NCBI RefSeq assembly: GCF_002871945.2
Contig: NZ_CP126963.1
Location: 1,240,001 to 1,304,000, forward strand
DNA length: 64,000 nucleotides
Reading direction: 5' to 3'
Source: Gleimia hominis
Lineage (GTDB): Bacteria > Actinomycetota > Actinomycetes > Actinomycetales > Actinomycetaceae
Positions 46,097 to 56,406 of the stretch are shown here, one piece after another (positions within the stretch are counted from its first letter, which is position 1; every line of letters begins with the position of its first letter). The notes under the pieces are model-generated. The model did not search any database and was not told the DNA's origin. It saw nothing but the letters and a program-made list of their open reading frames with translations. The position numbers were made by a program, and so were the translations under genes.

Positions 46097-46108
46097 TAAC
46101 TGAAGTAC

Positions 46109-47068
46109 CTACCTGGTGGCGACGCGTTCCAGAACTCGCCGTGCAGTGTGGTCGTCGACCACCAGGTCGGTCACTACCCCCGCTTTTAGCGCTCCAATTA
46201 GAGGAATCGCCTTCGCTTCCCCCGCTACGACACACAGGCGCCGGGGAATGCGCCGCAAAGTTTGCGGGGATGGGCCAGAGGCACGCCGGTTAATATCCAT
46301 ATCCGCATACGTGCCGTCCTCGCGGATCAGCACGGTACACACGTCCCCCACCACACCGGCACGGCGCGCAGCCTGCAGTTCCGCCTCATCTAAATAACCT
46401 GCGGAATACACGTGCGATGGCACTTCCCCACCGAAGGCCCCCACCCCAAACATGGCGACATCCGTTTTCTCAATCCGATCCAGCACCGCCATGACGGACC
46501 GTTCGCGCCACAGAGCCCGCTTCGTGTCCTCATAATCAAAAAACGCGGGTACCGGAAAGTGGATCATGTCCGCCCCAATTGCTTCTGCAGCGTGGGAAAT
46601 CGTGGAATCAATGTAGCGCACGCCCGTCCCCATCGCCGAAGCCGCACCATTTAACTGCACTACCGTAGTGCCGGGAATGTCTTTATTCGGCAGGTGCCGC
46701 GTCACTTCCGCCGTCGTGTTCCCCCACGCGATCCCCAGCGTGCAGCCGGGTTTCAAAATATTCATGAGGCGTTCGGCCGCCACGCGCGCCACGTTATCTA
46801 AGCGGTTCACCCCCGTGTCGTGCGTACGGACCCGCACCACGGTAGAGCGGATGTTGAAGAGGTTGTTGAGTTCCCCCGCGAGCGTGCCGCGTTCTCCGGG
46901 GGATGCCGCTACTGTTATTTGCACGAGGCCGGATTCGCGGGCGTACGCTAACAGTCTGGAAACGGACGAACGCGACATCTGCAGGTGCTTGGCAATGTTT
47001 TCCATTGTCTGCCCCTGCAGGTAGTACATTGAGGCCGCCTCGTGGGCCTGTGTATCACGAATACTCAC
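46109..47068 (-). CDS. SorC/CggR-type sugar-phosphate-responsive regulator
   Basis: 319 residues. N-terminal helix-turn-helix (YYLQGQTMENIAKHLQMSRSSVSRLL) and a C-terminal SorC sugar-binding domain with GCTLGIAWGNTTAEVTRHL and MFGVGAFGGEVP. Regulators of this family sense phosphorylated sugars. It is divergent from glpK with a 170-bp shared region, so it is the natural candidate to control glycerol use, in place of a DeoR-type GlpR. Confidence 0.9.
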   Translation of the reverse strand: MSIRDTQAHEAASMYYLQGQTMENIAKHLQMSRSSVSRLLAYARESGLVQITVAASPGERGTLAGELNNLFNIRSTVVRVRTHDTGVNRLDNVARVAAERLMNILKPGCTLGIAWGNTTAEVTRHLPNKDIPGTTVVQLNGAASAMGTGVRYIDSTISHAAEAIGADMIHFPVPAFFDYEDTKRALWRERSVMAVLDRIEKTDVAMFGVGAFGGEVPSHVYSAGYLDEAELQAARRAGVVGDVCTVLIREDGTYADMDINRRASGPSPQTLRRIPRRLCVVAGEAKAIPLIGALKAGVVTDLVVDDHTARRVLERVATR

Positions 47069-47238
47069 GCTTACAGTGTGCCACGAGTCCTACTGTTCGG
47101 CGTCATTCCGGGGTTTACGCCCAGTTTTGGTGTGATTGATACCGCAATTTGTGGTTTTTGCGATAGACTCGAACTAGTTTTGTGGCTTAGCTCCACGACT
47201 ATTCGACTTGTCCGCTACACATGGAAGTGAGCACGTAG

Positions 47239-48774
47239 ATGCATACTCAGGAGAAATACGTTCTGGCCATCGATCAGGGTACGACATCGTCAAGGGCTAT
47301 TGTTTTCAACCATTCGGGTGAGATTGTTTCGGTTGGGCAGCTGGAGCATGAGCAGATTTTCCCGAAAGCCGGTTGGGTGGAGCACAACCCGGTAGAGATC
47401 TGGTCGAATGTGCGTGAGGCCGTTGCGCAGGCTCTGTCGAAAGCACAGATTAACCGCCACCAGCTGGCGGCAGTGGGGATCACGAACCAGCGTGAAACCG
47501 CGGTGGTGTGGGATAAGAACACGGGGGAACCGGTTTATAACGCGATCGTGTGGCAGGATGCTCGGACTTCCAAGATTATTCGCGAGCTTGCGGGTGATGA
47601 GGGTCCGGATAAGTACCGTGAACGCTGCGGTTTGAACTTGACCACGTATTTCTCAGGCCCCAAGATCAAGTGGATTCTTGACAACGTTGAGGGGGCTCGT
47701 GAACGCGCGGAAGCAGGCGACCTGTACTTCGGAAACACGGACTCGTGGGTACTCTGGAACATGACGGGTGGTGTGAACGGAGGTGTGCACATCACGGACG
47801 TGACGAACGCGTCGCGCACCATGCTGATGGACATTAACACCCTCAAGTGGCGCGAAGATATTTGTGAGGACATGGGGATCCCGATGTCGATGCTGCCGGA
47901 GATCCGGTCTTCGTCTGAAATCTACGGTTACGGCCGCAAGAACGGCTTGCTGATTGACACGCCGATTGCGGGCATTTTGGGTGACCAGCAGGCCGCCACG
48001 TTCGGGCAGGCTTGTTTCGAAAAGGGCATGGCGAAGAACACGTATGGCACCGGCTGCTTCATGCTGATTAATACCGGTGAGGAACCCGTGCAGTCCGAAA
48101 ATGGTTTACTCACCACCGTGTGCTACAAGCTGGGTGATCAGCCTGCGAAGTACGCGCTTGAGGGGTCGATCGCGGTAACCGGTTCGTTGGTGCAGTGGCT
48201 GCGCGACAACCTCAAGATGATTAGTTCTGCCCCAGAAATTGAGGGGTTGGCGAACTCTGTGAAGGACAATGGGGGCGTGTACTTTGTGCCCGCATTCTCC
48301 GGTTTGTTCGCGCCCTACTGGAAGGATGATGCGCGCGGCGCGATCGTGGGGCTCACCCGGTTCAACAATGCGGGCCACTTGGCGCGCGCAGTGCTGGAAG
48401 CTACCGCATTCCAAACGCGTGAGGTACTGGATGCGATGAATGCGGATTCCGGTGTGGATCTAACGGAGCTGCGTGTGGACGGGGGCATGATCGCGAACGA
48501 AACCCTCATGCAGTTCCAGGCCGACATTCTAGGTACCGACGTGGTGGCTCCAGAAGTTGCGGAAACCACGGCCCTGGGTGCGGCGTACGCAGCTGGGATT
48601 GCCGTCGGGTTCTGGGATGGGGAACAGGACGTGATCGACAACTGGAATGAGGGTAAACGCTGGACCCCGGATATGGATGAGGAGCCGCGTGAGCGCACCT
48701 ACCGGCTGTGGAAGAAAGCCGTTACCCGCACGTTCGACTGGGTTGATGACGACGTGCGTGACTCAGAAAAATAA
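47239..48774 (+). CDS. glpK: Glycerol kinase
   Basis: 511 residues of the FGGY family. [19 protein letters not shown] at the start, the substrate region [13 protein letters not shown], and [18 protein letters not shown] and [19 protein letters not shown] further on are characteristic. It phosphorylates glycerol to sn-glycerol-3-phosphate. It is followed by a long spacer and glpABC. Confidence 0.97.
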   Translation: MHTQEKYVLAIDQGTTSSRAIVFNHSGEIVSVGQLEHEQIFPKAGWVEHNPVEIWSNVREAVAQALSKAQINRHQLAAVGITNQRETAVVWDKNTGEPVYNAIVWQDARTSKIIRELAGDEGPDKYRERCGLNLTTYFSGPKIKWILDNVEGARERAEAGDLYFGNTDSWVLWNMTGGVNGGVHITDVTNASRTMLMDINTLKWREDICEDMGIPMSMLPEIRSSSEIYGYGRKNGLLIDTPIAGILGDQQAATFGQACFEKGMAKNTYGTGCFMLINTGEEPVQSENGLLTTVCYKLGDQPAKYALEGSIAVTGSLVQWLRDNLKMISSAPEIEGLANSVKDNGGVYFVPAFSGLFAPYWKDDARGAIVGLTRFNNAGHLARAVLEATAFQTREVLDAMNADSGVDLTELRVDGGMIANETLMQFQADILGTDVVAPEVAETTALGAAYAAGIAVGFWDGEQDVIDNWNEGKRWTPDMDEEPRERTYRLWKKAVTRTFDWVDDDVRDSEK

Positions 48775-49246
48775 AAAACACCGACAATCAGTTAGCCAGG
48801 CGTAGCTGCTGATAAAACGGAAGTTACGCGCAAACAAGTGATGGCGCGGGCCAAAGCGGTCCGCGCCACAGCTGTGTATAGGCGTATGCATAGCGTCGAG
48901 CGGGCGCGTGCCCGCGTTTACATAAGCGACGCGTTGCCTAAATAAAGCATTTGGGTAGATTTTTCACTCAAAGTGTGAGAAACCAAAATGCCCTCCCCTG
49001 CCCCACCCCATCGCGGGCCTAACGCCCATGATCTGCACAAACACGGGATTGACCCCTCAGGAAACTGCACGTACGTGCACTCCAAGTGAAACGCTGCGGG
49101 AATCTGTTACCCCTGGCTCCTAAAGAAAAACCCAACTAATAGGGTGGAAATGTAAGTGAACATTCGTGCAGACGATGTTGTCATTCAGTATCGTCCTATG
49201 CGCTCTCCCACATAGATGCACTGCTTCTGAACTACAAGGAGTCGTA
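48775..49246. promoter_or_regulatory. glpK-glpA spacer with a 14-bp perfect palindrome
   Basis: 472 bases without a gene. TGCACGTACGTGCA at 49076-49089 is a perfect palindrome about 160 bases before glpA. A second inverted motif, CACTCAAAGTG, lies near 48966. No terminator with a U-run is evident after glpK. These sites are candidates for binding by the SorC-type regulator or an oxygen/redox sensor. Confidence 0.55.
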
Positions 49247-50839
49247 ATGAAGAAGCTTGAAACCGATGTCGTGGTCATCGGAGGTGGCGCCACCGGTGCG
49301 GGCGTACTCCGTGACCTCGCGATGCGTGGCTACCGCGCGATACTGCTTGAACGCGCCGACATGGCTCAGGGCACCACTGGGCGCTACCACGGGTTGTTGC
49401 ACTCCGGTGGCCGCTACGTGGTTTCCGACCCCCGGTCGGCCACGGAATGTGCAGAAGAAAACGAGATCATCACGCGCATCCACCCGGACGCAGTGGAAGA
49501 CACCGGGGGCCTGTTCGTAGTTACCCAGTACGACGACCCGGCGTTTGGCGACAAGTTCCTAAAGGGAGCAAAAGAAACCGGGGTGTGGGCCGAAGAGATT
49601 TCCATCGAAGAGGCGTTGCGGCGCGAACCCCGGTTGGATCCGAAAACGAAACGGGCGTTCGCGGTGCACGATAAGACCGTGGACGGTTGGGCCATGGTGT
49701 GGGGCGCGGTGCGGTCCGCACAAAAATACGGTGGCCAGGTGATGACGTACCACCGGGTAGAAGACATTATTGTAGAAAACGGCCAGGTAGTTGCCGTGCA
49801 GGCACACGGAACAAAAACCGGGCAGGACGTGCGGATCGACTGCCGGTTCGTCATTAACGCTGGGGGCCCGTGGTCGGGGCAGATCGCCGCTATGGCGGGG
49901 GCGCACGACGTGAACGTGGTTCCAGGCCGCGGCATCATGATCGCGATGAACCACCGGTTGGTGAACTCCGTGGTTAACCGCTGTATTTACCCAGCTGATG
50001 GCGACATCATCGTGCCCGTGCACACCGTGTGCATTATCGGCACCACGGACGTAGCTGTTGACGACCCGGATCACCTGGAGATCCCCCGCACGGAAGTGCA
50101 GCAAATGCTTGACGCGGGCGAAGCGATGATCCCCGGGTTCCGCAGCGCGCGGGCGGTACACGCCTGGGCGGGGGCGCGGCCCTTGGTGAAGGACACGCGC
50201 GTGGCTGCGGACGACACACGCCACATGTCGCGCGGCATGTCGATTATTGACCACAAGCACCGCGACGACATCGCGGGTCTGCTCACAATCGCGGGCGGTA
50301 AGCTCACCACCTACCGGTTGATGGCGAAGAACATTGTGGACGTGATGGTTGATCAGTTGGGTGACGACAAGGTCTGCACAACTGATAAAGAAGCGATGCC
50401 GGGCACCGAGGTGGGTGACACCTACCAGGTGACGCACCGGTTGGAGGAGCGGGAGCACGACCGGTTTGATTCGCAGATCATTTGCGAATGCGAAATGATG
50501 AACCGCCGCATGTTCGAAGAACTGTTGGAACGCCAGCCGGACGCGACGTTTGACGATCTGCGCCGGCAACTGCGGCTGGGAATGGGGCCGTGCCAAGGTG
50601 GTTTCTGCTCTACCCGCGCTGCGGGCATTACCCAGGAGGCCGGCCACGGCAGTGCGGAAGATGTGACGAGTTTGCTGCGCCTGTTCCTCAAGAATAGGTG
50701 GATCGGGTTGTGGCCGATACTGTATGGGCGTCAAGTGCGCCAGACCGCGTTGGACGACTGGATTTACCAGGGCATTTTAGACATTGAGAACGTGCCCGAG
50801 GTGGATCCGAAAACTGTGAAAGCGCAGGATGTGCGATGA
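49247..50839 (+). CDS. glpA: Anaerobic glycerol-3-phosphate dehydrogenase subunit A
   Basis: 530 residues from ATG 49247 (AAGGAG upstream; the frame from 49166 is too long). FAD fold at the start: VVVIGGGATGAGVLRDLAMRGYR and GRYHGLLHSGGRYV. The C-terminal part is a BFD-like [2Fe-2S] domain with CECEMMNRR and CQGGFC. It oxidises G3P to dihydroxyacetone phosphate. First gene of glpABC. Confidence 0.96.
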   Translation: MKKLETDVVVIGGGATGAGVLRDLAMRGYRAILLERADMAQGTTGRYHGLLHSGGRYVVSDPRSATECAEENEIITRIHPDAVEDTGGLFVVTQYDDPAFGDKFLKGAKETGVWAEEISIEEALRREPRLDPKTKRAFAVHDKTVDGWAMVWGAVRSAQKYGGQVMTYHRVEDIIVENGQVVAVQAHGTKTGQDVRIDCRFVINAGGPWSGQIAAMAGAHDVNVVPGRGIMIAMNHRLVNSVVNRCIYPADGDIIVPVHTVCIIGTTDVAVDDPDHLEIPRTEVQQMLDAGEAMIPGFRSARAVHAWAGARPLVKDTRVAADDTRHMSRGMSIIDHKHRDDIAGLLTIAGGKLTTYRLMAKNIVDVMVDQLGDDKVCTTDKEAMPGTEVGDTYQVTHRLEEREHDRFDSQIICECEMMNRRMFEELLERQPDATFDDLRRQLRLGMGPCQGGFCSTRAAGITQEAGHGSAEDVTSLLRLFLKNRWIGLWPILYGRQVRQTALDDWIYQGILDIENVPEVDPKTVKAQDVR

Positions 50840-52116
50840 GTCGAGTAGTTGTTGTTGGTGCTGGGATTGCGGGTTTGACGGCCGCTTTGCGTCTTCGCGA
50901 AGCTGGGCATGAGGTAGTGCTCGCATCTAAAGGTATTGGTGGCCTGCAGTTGTCCCAAGGCACGGTGGATGTGCTGGGGTACCTGGAGGGCAGCCGGGTG
51001 GATGACCCGCTGGGCGCGATTGACACGTACGGTTGGAAACCGGGTTTGCATGGGCCGCATCCGTATGAGGTGATTGGTTCCGACGCCACGAAAGCAGGCG
51101 TGGAGTACTTGGCGCGCCTTTTGGGTGAGGAGTACCTGGTTGGTGACCCGCATGTAAACAAGTGCTACCCCACGGCGATCGGTGGGGTTCGTCCCACGAA
51201 CCTGGTGCCTCCGTCGATGGCCGCTGGTGAGTGTAAGGACGGCGCCCGGTTCATGATTGTGGGTTTGCGGCAGTTGAAGGATTTCTACCCACAGTTGTGT
51301 GCGGGGAATTTAAACCGGACGGATCTGCCTGGGGGTGGCCGAGTTCAGGCCCGTCCCGTGTGGGTAGATTACGAGGTGCGGGAGAACGAGATTGACACTT
51401 CCGCCCTGAATTATGCGCGTGCCCTGGAGGATCCGCAGGTCCTGCAGGGGCTGGCGGATAAAGTGAAGGCCTTTTTGCATGAGGGTGAGTCCGTGGGGGT
51501 GCCCGCTGTGTTGGGGGTGCATGGCTCTGGGGTGTGGCAGCAGTTTGAACAGCTGGTGGGTGCGCCCGTGTTTGAGATCCCGCTGCCACCCCCGTCGGTT
51601 CCGGGGATGCGGCTGAATCAGCAGCTGACACAGCTGGTGAAGGACAAGCGCGTGTTCTTGATGCTGTCGGCTGAGGTGACGGGCGTGTCTGCGGAAGCTG
51701 ACCGGGTTACGCACGTGACCGTTCAGGTTGCGGGGGCTGCGAAGGAGGTTGCCGCGGACGCGGTTGTGTTAGCTGCAGGTGGTTTTGAGTCCGGTGGTTT
51801 GATGATGGATTCGTATGGAACGATTTCGGAACGCGCCCTGGGTTTGCCGGTGACGGCGCGGGAGATCCCGGATTTGATTCACGGTGATTACTGGGGAGAT
51901 CAGCAAGCACTATTCTCTGCGGGCGTGGCTGTGGATGAGGCGATGCATCCGCTGGATGAGGATGGCAACGTAGTTTATTCGAACGTGCATGTTGTGGGTG
52001 GCATGATTGCCGGGGCGATGCGTTGGCAGGAGAAGTCCGGTGAGGGCATTGCGCTGGGCTCCATGATCCGCGCGACAGATGCGATTGGTACGGCCGCTAC
52101 TGAGGAGGAGAAGTAG
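50836..52116 (+). CDS. glpB: Anaerobic glycerol-3-phosphate dehydrogenase subunit B
   Basis: 426 residues. N-terminal FAD motif VVVGAGIAGLTAALRLREAG, LQLSQGTVDVLGYL, and later VVLAAGGFESGGLMMDSYG. It passes electrons between GlpA and the membrane subunit GlpC. The ATG overlaps the glpA stop by four bases. Confidence 0.95.
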   Translation: MSRVVVVGAGIAGLTAALRLREAGHEVVLASKGIGGLQLSQGTVDVLGYLEGSRVDDPLGAIDTYGWKPGLHGPHPYEVIGSDATKAGVEYLARLLGEEYLVGDPHVNKCYPTAIGGVRPTNLVPPSMAAGECKDGARFMIVGLRQLKDFYPQLCAGNLNRTDLPGGGRVQARPVWVDYEVRENEIDTSALNYARALEDPQVLQGLADKVKAFLHEGESVGVPAVLGVHGSGVWQQFEQLVGAPVFEIPLPPPSVPGMRLNQQLTQLVKDKRVFLMLSAEVTGVSAEADRVTHVTVQVAGAAKEVAADAVVLAAGGFESGGLMMDSYGTISERALGLPVTAREIPDLIHGDYWGDQQALFSAGVAVDEAMHPLDEDGNVVYSNVHVVGGMIAGAMRWQEKSGEGIALGSMIRATDAIGTAATEEEK

Positions 52117-52118
52117 TT

Positions 52119-53387
52119 ATGAATCCGATTGAGATGGCCCGCGAGTCCGTGGCACGCGCCTCGCTGGATAACTGCGTGAAGTGCACGATTTGTGAGACTC
52201 AGTGCCCGGTTGCGCGGGTAACTCCCCTGTTCCCCGGGCCCAAGTACGTGGGTCCGCAGGCGGAGCGTTTGCGCGAAGGCAAGTCTGTGGACGTGTCTTT
52301 GGATTTGTGTTCGGGCTGTGGGATTTGCACCACCGTGTGCCCTCAGGGTGTGAAGATCGCGGAGATTAACGCGCAGGCCCGGGCGGTGATGAAGGCGCAG
52401 CATGGGGCGCCGCTGCGGGACCGTTTGATTACGCAGACGACACTGATGGGGCAGGCGATGGCACCGGTGGCGCCGATTGCGAACGCGGCGTTGGGAATTA
52501 AGCCGCTGCGTAAGGTGATTGACAAGGTGATGGGGATTGATGAGAACGCCCCCATGCCGACGGCCCACGGGCAGACGTTGCGTTCGTGGTTGAAGAAACG
52601 TAAGCGCACGAGTAAGCCAGCTACGCGCGGTACGTTAGTGTTTTTCCACGGTTGTGCCGGTGGGTATTTTGAGGTGGAAACGTCGAAGCATTCCATTGAG
52701 GTTTTGGAGCACTTGGGTTACGAGGTGCTGGTACCAAAGCAGGGGTGCTGTGGGCTGGCTGAACAGTCGAATGGTTTGTTTGACGGCGCGCAGAAGAAAG
52801 TGTTGAAGCTGTGTGATGATCTGATTAGTTCCGGTAAGGATCTGACGATCATTTCTTCTTCTGGTTCTTGCACGGGCATGTTGAAGCATGAGGCGCGCGA
52901 GATCATGGGGGTGGATGACCCGCGGTTGGATGATGTGAGTACGCGCATCATGGAGACCAGCGAGTTCTTGTGGGACCTGTATTTGAAAGGTGAGTTACCC
53001 ACTGACTTCCGTGAGTTGAACATGAAGGTTCCGTACCACCAGCCGTGTCAGGTGAAGAGCCAGGGCATGGGGATGCCGGCGGTTCCTCTGATGGAGTTGA
53101 TTCCGGGCGTTGAGGTGGTGGAGTCCGGTGAGCCGTGCTGCGGTATGGCTGGAACTTACGCCCTCAAGTCGGATAAGTACGAGATTGCAGCGAAAGTGGG
53201 CGCTCCCCTGTTCGATCTGATTCGCCGTACGAATCCAAAGATTGCGGCGTGTGAAACGGAGACGTGCCGGTGGCATATTGCGAAGGGGTCGGGGGCGAAC
53301 CTGGTGCATCCGGTGAGTTTGATTCACTGGGCGTACGGTCTGCACGATGACCTGTTTGAGGGCGCGGTGCGGCCACCGAAGAAATAG
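52119..53387 (+). CDS. glpC: Anaerobic glycerol-3-phosphate dehydrogenase subunit C
   Basis: 422 residues. Two ferredoxin-like clusters at the N-terminus (CVKCTICETQCPVARV; CSGCGICTTVCPQGV) and two CCG domains (FFHGCAGGYFE...PKQGCCGLAE; PYHQPCQVKSQG...SGEPCCGMAGTY). It links the GlpAB dimer to menaquinone. It begins two bases after glpB, closing the operon. Confidence 0.96.
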   Translation: MNPIEMARESVARASLDNCVKCTICETQCPVARVTPLFPGPKYVGPQAERLREGKSVDVSLDLCSGCGICTTVCPQGVKIAEINAQARAVMKAQHGAPLRDRLITQTTLMGQAMAPVAPIANAALGIKPLRKVIDKVMGIDENAPMPTAHGQTLRSWLKKRKRTSKPATRGTLVFFHGCAGGYFEVETSKHSIEVLEHLGYEVLVPKQGCCGLAEQSNGLFDGAQKKVLKLCDDLISSGKDLTIISSSGSCTGMLKHEAREIMGVDDPRLDDVSTRIMETSEFLWDLYLKGELPTDFRELNMKVPYHQPCQVKSQGMGMPAVPLMELIPGVEVVESGEPCCGMAGTYALKSDKYEIAAKVGAPLFDLIRRTNPKIAACETETCRWHIAKGSGANLVHPVSLIHWAYGLHDDLFEGAVRPPKK

Positions 53388-53427
53388 CTTCAGCACGGTT
53401 TTAAACCAAACAACTGCGGCTGCGCTT

Positions 53428-53466
53428 GCGGGCTTTGAGCTACTTTAACTAGTGGTCAGAGCCCGC
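53428..53466. terminator. Hairpin between glpC and the convergent metal transporter
   Basis: GCGGGCT (53428-53434) and AGCCCGC (53460-53466), extended by TGA/TCA after one mismatch, with a loop of about 17 nt. It lies between converging transcripts, so a bidirectional stop is likely. Confidence 0.55.
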
Positions 53467-53484
53467 TTCGCGTTTTCCGCCCAT

Positions 53485-54366
53485 TTATGCAAAAACGTGT
53501 TTTTGCGTGGGTTTGTGCAGTTTCTTCATGAGGTCCCGCGCGAGTGTAACCACGAGGTACACGATGCCCGCGAGGCACGCGATGGTGCCACCAGCAGACA
53601 GGTTCCAGTGCACGGCGGCCGCCATGCCCACGAGGCCGATACCGATCCCGAGCAACGGGGTGGTCCATAGCAGCGTGCGCATAGACCTCACATGGGGGTA
53701 CAGGCATGCGGCGGGCGCGGCGATCAGCGCGATCGGCAGGATTGTACCAACCGCGGGGATTACAGTTACGGTCGTCAAGCAGATGGCCGCTAGGATCACT
53801 GCTTCAGCTAGTGCCTCATGAAAACCGGCTGCACGGTAGGCAACGGGGTCGAAACTGTAGAACGTCAGGTAACGGCCCCCAAACCCCACGACCACCAGCA
53901 GAAGCAGCAGGTTCACAGCCAACGCGCCCACGTCCACCGTGTTCACGTGCAGCAGGGAACCGGTTAGGAACGAATCTATTTTCAGAGGCAAAGGGGCGAA
54001 CCACTTGTTCAGAAAATAGCCGAGCGCGAACCCGAACGTGAGGATGATGCCGGCACTGGCCTGCGAAGACTGGCCGGGTACGCGCGCCAGGTAGCGCATT
54101 AACCAGATTGTAGGGATACAGATGAGGATTGCGCCGACGAACAACATGATCGACAGCGTGCCGTAACTGGCGCGCGTTGCGAACACGGAGTGGGCAATCC
54201 AAGCTGCTACCACTACCCCGATAATCGCCCCAGGAAAAGTGGCGTGAGTGAGGGATTCGGAGAAGAAAATCCGCGAGTGCGCCACCGCGAGCGCACCCAC
54301 GATACCGGTGGCGGCGCCCATGAGGATCACTTCAACTACGGGTAAAAAGAGGATATCCCAGGTCAT
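53485..54366 (-). CDS. Metal ABC transporter permease 2 (ZnuB/MntB type)
   Basis: 293 residues of the ABC-3 family, about eight spans (EVILMGAATGIVGALAVAHSRIFFSESLTHATFPG at the N-terminus is the family's typical opening, listed here as landmarks). It follows permease 1 with no gap. Two permease genes in one cluster are the arrangement of MntC/MntD-type or TroC/TroD-type systems. Confidence 0.9.
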   Translation of the reverse strand: MTWDILFLPVVEVILMGAATGIVGALAVAHSRIFFSESLTHATFPGAIIGVVVAAWIAHSVFATRASYGTLSIMLFVGAILICIPTIWLMRYLARVPGQSSQASAGIILTFGFALGYFLNKWFAPLPLKIDSFLTGSLLHVNTVDVGALAVNLLLLLVVVGFGGRYLTFYSFDPVAYRAAGFHEALAEAVILAAICLTTVTVIPAVGTILPIALIAAPAACLYPHVRSMRTLLWTTPLLGIGIGLVGMAAAVHWNLSAGGTIACLAGIVYLVVTLARDLMKKLHKPTQKHVFA

Positions 54367-55299
54367 TTAGTGTGCCTTTACGAATTCTGTGCGAGCGGAA
54401 GCTGATTGTTTGCGGCCAGTTCGCAGCGCAGTGCGAGCTGCGAGGGCAACGAAGTACAGGGCGATTACGGACAGGGCGACGGATGCTTGTGGAGAGACGG
54501 GGCGGGGCGCGGGGATCAGCATCATGAGCATGCCCAGGTAGCCGCCGCCGATCCCCACCGCGATGGATACGGCCAGCATGGAGCGCACGCGGCCGGCCAG
54601 TAGGCGCGCGGCCGCGCCGGGAACCACCAGGTAACCGATGACGAGCAGGCTTCCCACGGCCGACGATGCGGCTGCCACGACCGCTGCGATCGCGACATTT
54701 AGTACTAGGTCCGCACGCAGCAGTGAAATCCCGCTGGCTGCGGCCCCAACTCGGTCGAATGCGCAGTAAATCTGACCGCGCCACGCGAAAACCACAAGTA
54801 TGCCCGCCGCGAGGCACACGACGAGCGCTTGGGTTAAGCGATAGTCCGTAACTTCCAGGAGCCGGCCGAACATGAGTGCTTCCAGCTGGCCCGACATGTC
54901 CCCTTTCTTGAGCGACAAGACAATCCCGAATGAGAAGAATGAGGTGAGCACTACCGCGGTTCCTGCCTCACTGGTCCGCCCAACGTTCTGTCGGCTGAAG
55001 TAGGTTAACGCGAGGGCGGCGAGGACAGCGACTGCGGACGCCACGGGGATGATGGAGTCGATTCCGCCGTACACTGCGCCGGCAACGATTCCGGGGAACA
55101 CGGAGTGGACCATGGCTTCGGCGTTAAACTCGGCGCACCGCAGGTTGATTACGACCCCGATTATGCCACCCACGGTTCCGAGTACCACGAGCATCAGTAG
55201 GGGGCGGAACAAGAATGGTTCGCTAGCCAGCAGATCCAGGCCGGGAATGTAGGTGCAGAGGATTCGTAGTTGTTCATAAAGATTGGACATAGTTTCCAT
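54367..55299 (-). CDS. Metal ABC transporter permease 1 (ZnuB/MntB type)
   Basis: 310 residues of the ABC-3 family, about eight spans. GTVGGIIGVVINLRCAEFNAEAMVHSVFPG near residue 40 and SSAVGSLLVIGYLVVPGAAARLLAG near 215 are family landmarks. The start overlaps the ATPase stop. A basic C-terminus (RTALRTGRKQSASAR) follows the last span. Confidence 0.9.
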   Translation of the reverse strand: METMSNLYEQLRILCTYIPGLDLLASEPFLFRPLLMLVVLGTVGGIIGVVINLRCAEFNAEAMVHSVFPGIVAGAVYGGIDSIIPVASAVAVLAALALTYFSRQNVGRTSEAGTAVVLTSFFSFGIVLSLKKGDMSGQLEALMFGRLLEVTDYRLTQALVVCLAAGILVVFAWRGQIYCAFDRVGAAASGISLLRADLVLNVAIAAVVAAASSAVGSLLVIGYLVVPGAAARLLAGRVRSMLAVSIAVGIGGGYLGMLMMLIPAPRPVSPQASVALSVIALYFVALAARTALRTGRKQSASARTEFVKAH

Positions 55300-56111
55300 T
55301 ACTGCACCTCCTGGTGGGCGTAGTATTCGTCGTGTCCGCCGTAGGCTTGGGCGAGTAGCTGGGAGCCGAAGATGTCGTCGCGGCTACCGAATGCAACTTG
55401 GTGTCCGTTGCCGAGCAGGCAGATTAGTTCGCACACTTCGCGCGCTAACACCAGGTCGTGGGTGGAAACCGCGACCGCCACCCCACTGGCTTTTATGCTG
55501 GTGATTATGCGCAGTAGGGCGTCGCGGTTGGGTTGGTCAAGTCCGTTAAAAGGTTCGTCCAACAGTAGTAATTGTGGGCTTGAGGCCAGGCAACGGGCGA
55601 CGAGCACGCGTTGTTGTTGGCCGCCCGATAGGTTACCGAACTTGTCGTCGGCGCGATGCAGCAGGTCCACTTCTTTTAGTGCGGTGCGCACGCGTTCACG
55701 TCCGCTTTGGCTTACGTGTTGCCAGAACCTCATTTTTGGATACAGGCCCATTTGCACTACGTCGCGTACGGTTACGGGGAAGGTTTGGTCGAGGTCACTG
55801 ACTTGGGGGACGTATCCGATGGAACCGCGGGGCGCGTGGCCGGGTTGGTGTCCCAGGACCTGCACGTGACCTTCCGCGACACGCACCATCCCGAGGACGG
55901 CGCGCAGCCAAGTGGTTTTCCCCGATCCGTTTGGGCCAATCAGCGCCATCGCTTGTCCGGGTTGCAACTGCGCGTTAACACCCGTGACCACGGGGGCTCG
56001 GGTGTAGGCAAAGGCCGCATCCGTTATTTCGATGGCGTTGTTGGTGTGCTGTGCGTCGTGCAAGTGTTCGCTCTCCCTCGTTTGCATCTGTGTTCTTCTG
56101 GTGGTCCGCAT
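55299..56111 (-). CDS. Metal ABC transporter ATPase
   Basis: 270 residues. Walker A GPNGSGKTT, signature LSGGQQQRVLVARCL, Walker B LLLLDEPFNGLD, switch VSTHD. The start may be ATG 56111 or the second ATG at 56087. The 295-base gap to the upstream binding-protein gene holds no gene, so this gene may have its own promoter. Confidence 0.92.
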   Translation of the reverse strand: MRTTRRTQMQTRESEHLHDAQHTNNAIEITDAAFAYTRAPVVTGVNAQLQPGQAMALIGPNGSGKTTWLRAVLGMVRVAEGHVQVLGHQPGHAPRGSIGYVPQVSDLDQTFPVTVRDVVQMGLYPKMRFWQHVSQSGRERVRTALKEVDLLHRADDKFGNLSGGQQQRVLVARCLASSPQLLLLDEPFNGLDQPNRDALLRIITSIKASGVAVAVSTHDLVLAREVCELICLLGNGHQVAFGSRDDIFGSQLLAQAYGGHDEYYAHQEVQ

Positions 56112-56406
56112 TTTGCCTCTCCCCTAAACAGCTGTTTCCGCGTAAGTTAGCTCGCTACGGCGAGTTAGATCTTCGCGCAAAATGGGGCGTAAATGCGGTA
56201 ATGCGCAGTACCAGTGCACATTTGGACTGTGGAGAGGTTTAAGGCGGTTCCACTTTCAGTAGCAGTACTGTTCGGTGGTTCAGCTACAAGTTCCAAATGC
56301 ACGCGTTACGAACGCATTGCGTTGCCAAGTCAATATTTAGTTATTCTTGAGGCGCTTTTTACTGCCTGTTTTATGAGCAGCTCTTAAGCCGCTTTAGGCG
56401 ACCTTC

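Noticed and set aside
49559..50734. 391-codon minus-strand frame inside glpA
   Set aside because: Antisense to a fully recognised glpA; its His/Arg-rich product is the usual shadow in GC-rich DNA.
53489..53506. GCAAAAAC/GTTTTTGC inverted repeat
   Set aside because: It lies in the last codons and stop region of the metal permease gene, is AT-rich in the stem and is weaker than the GC hairpin nearby.
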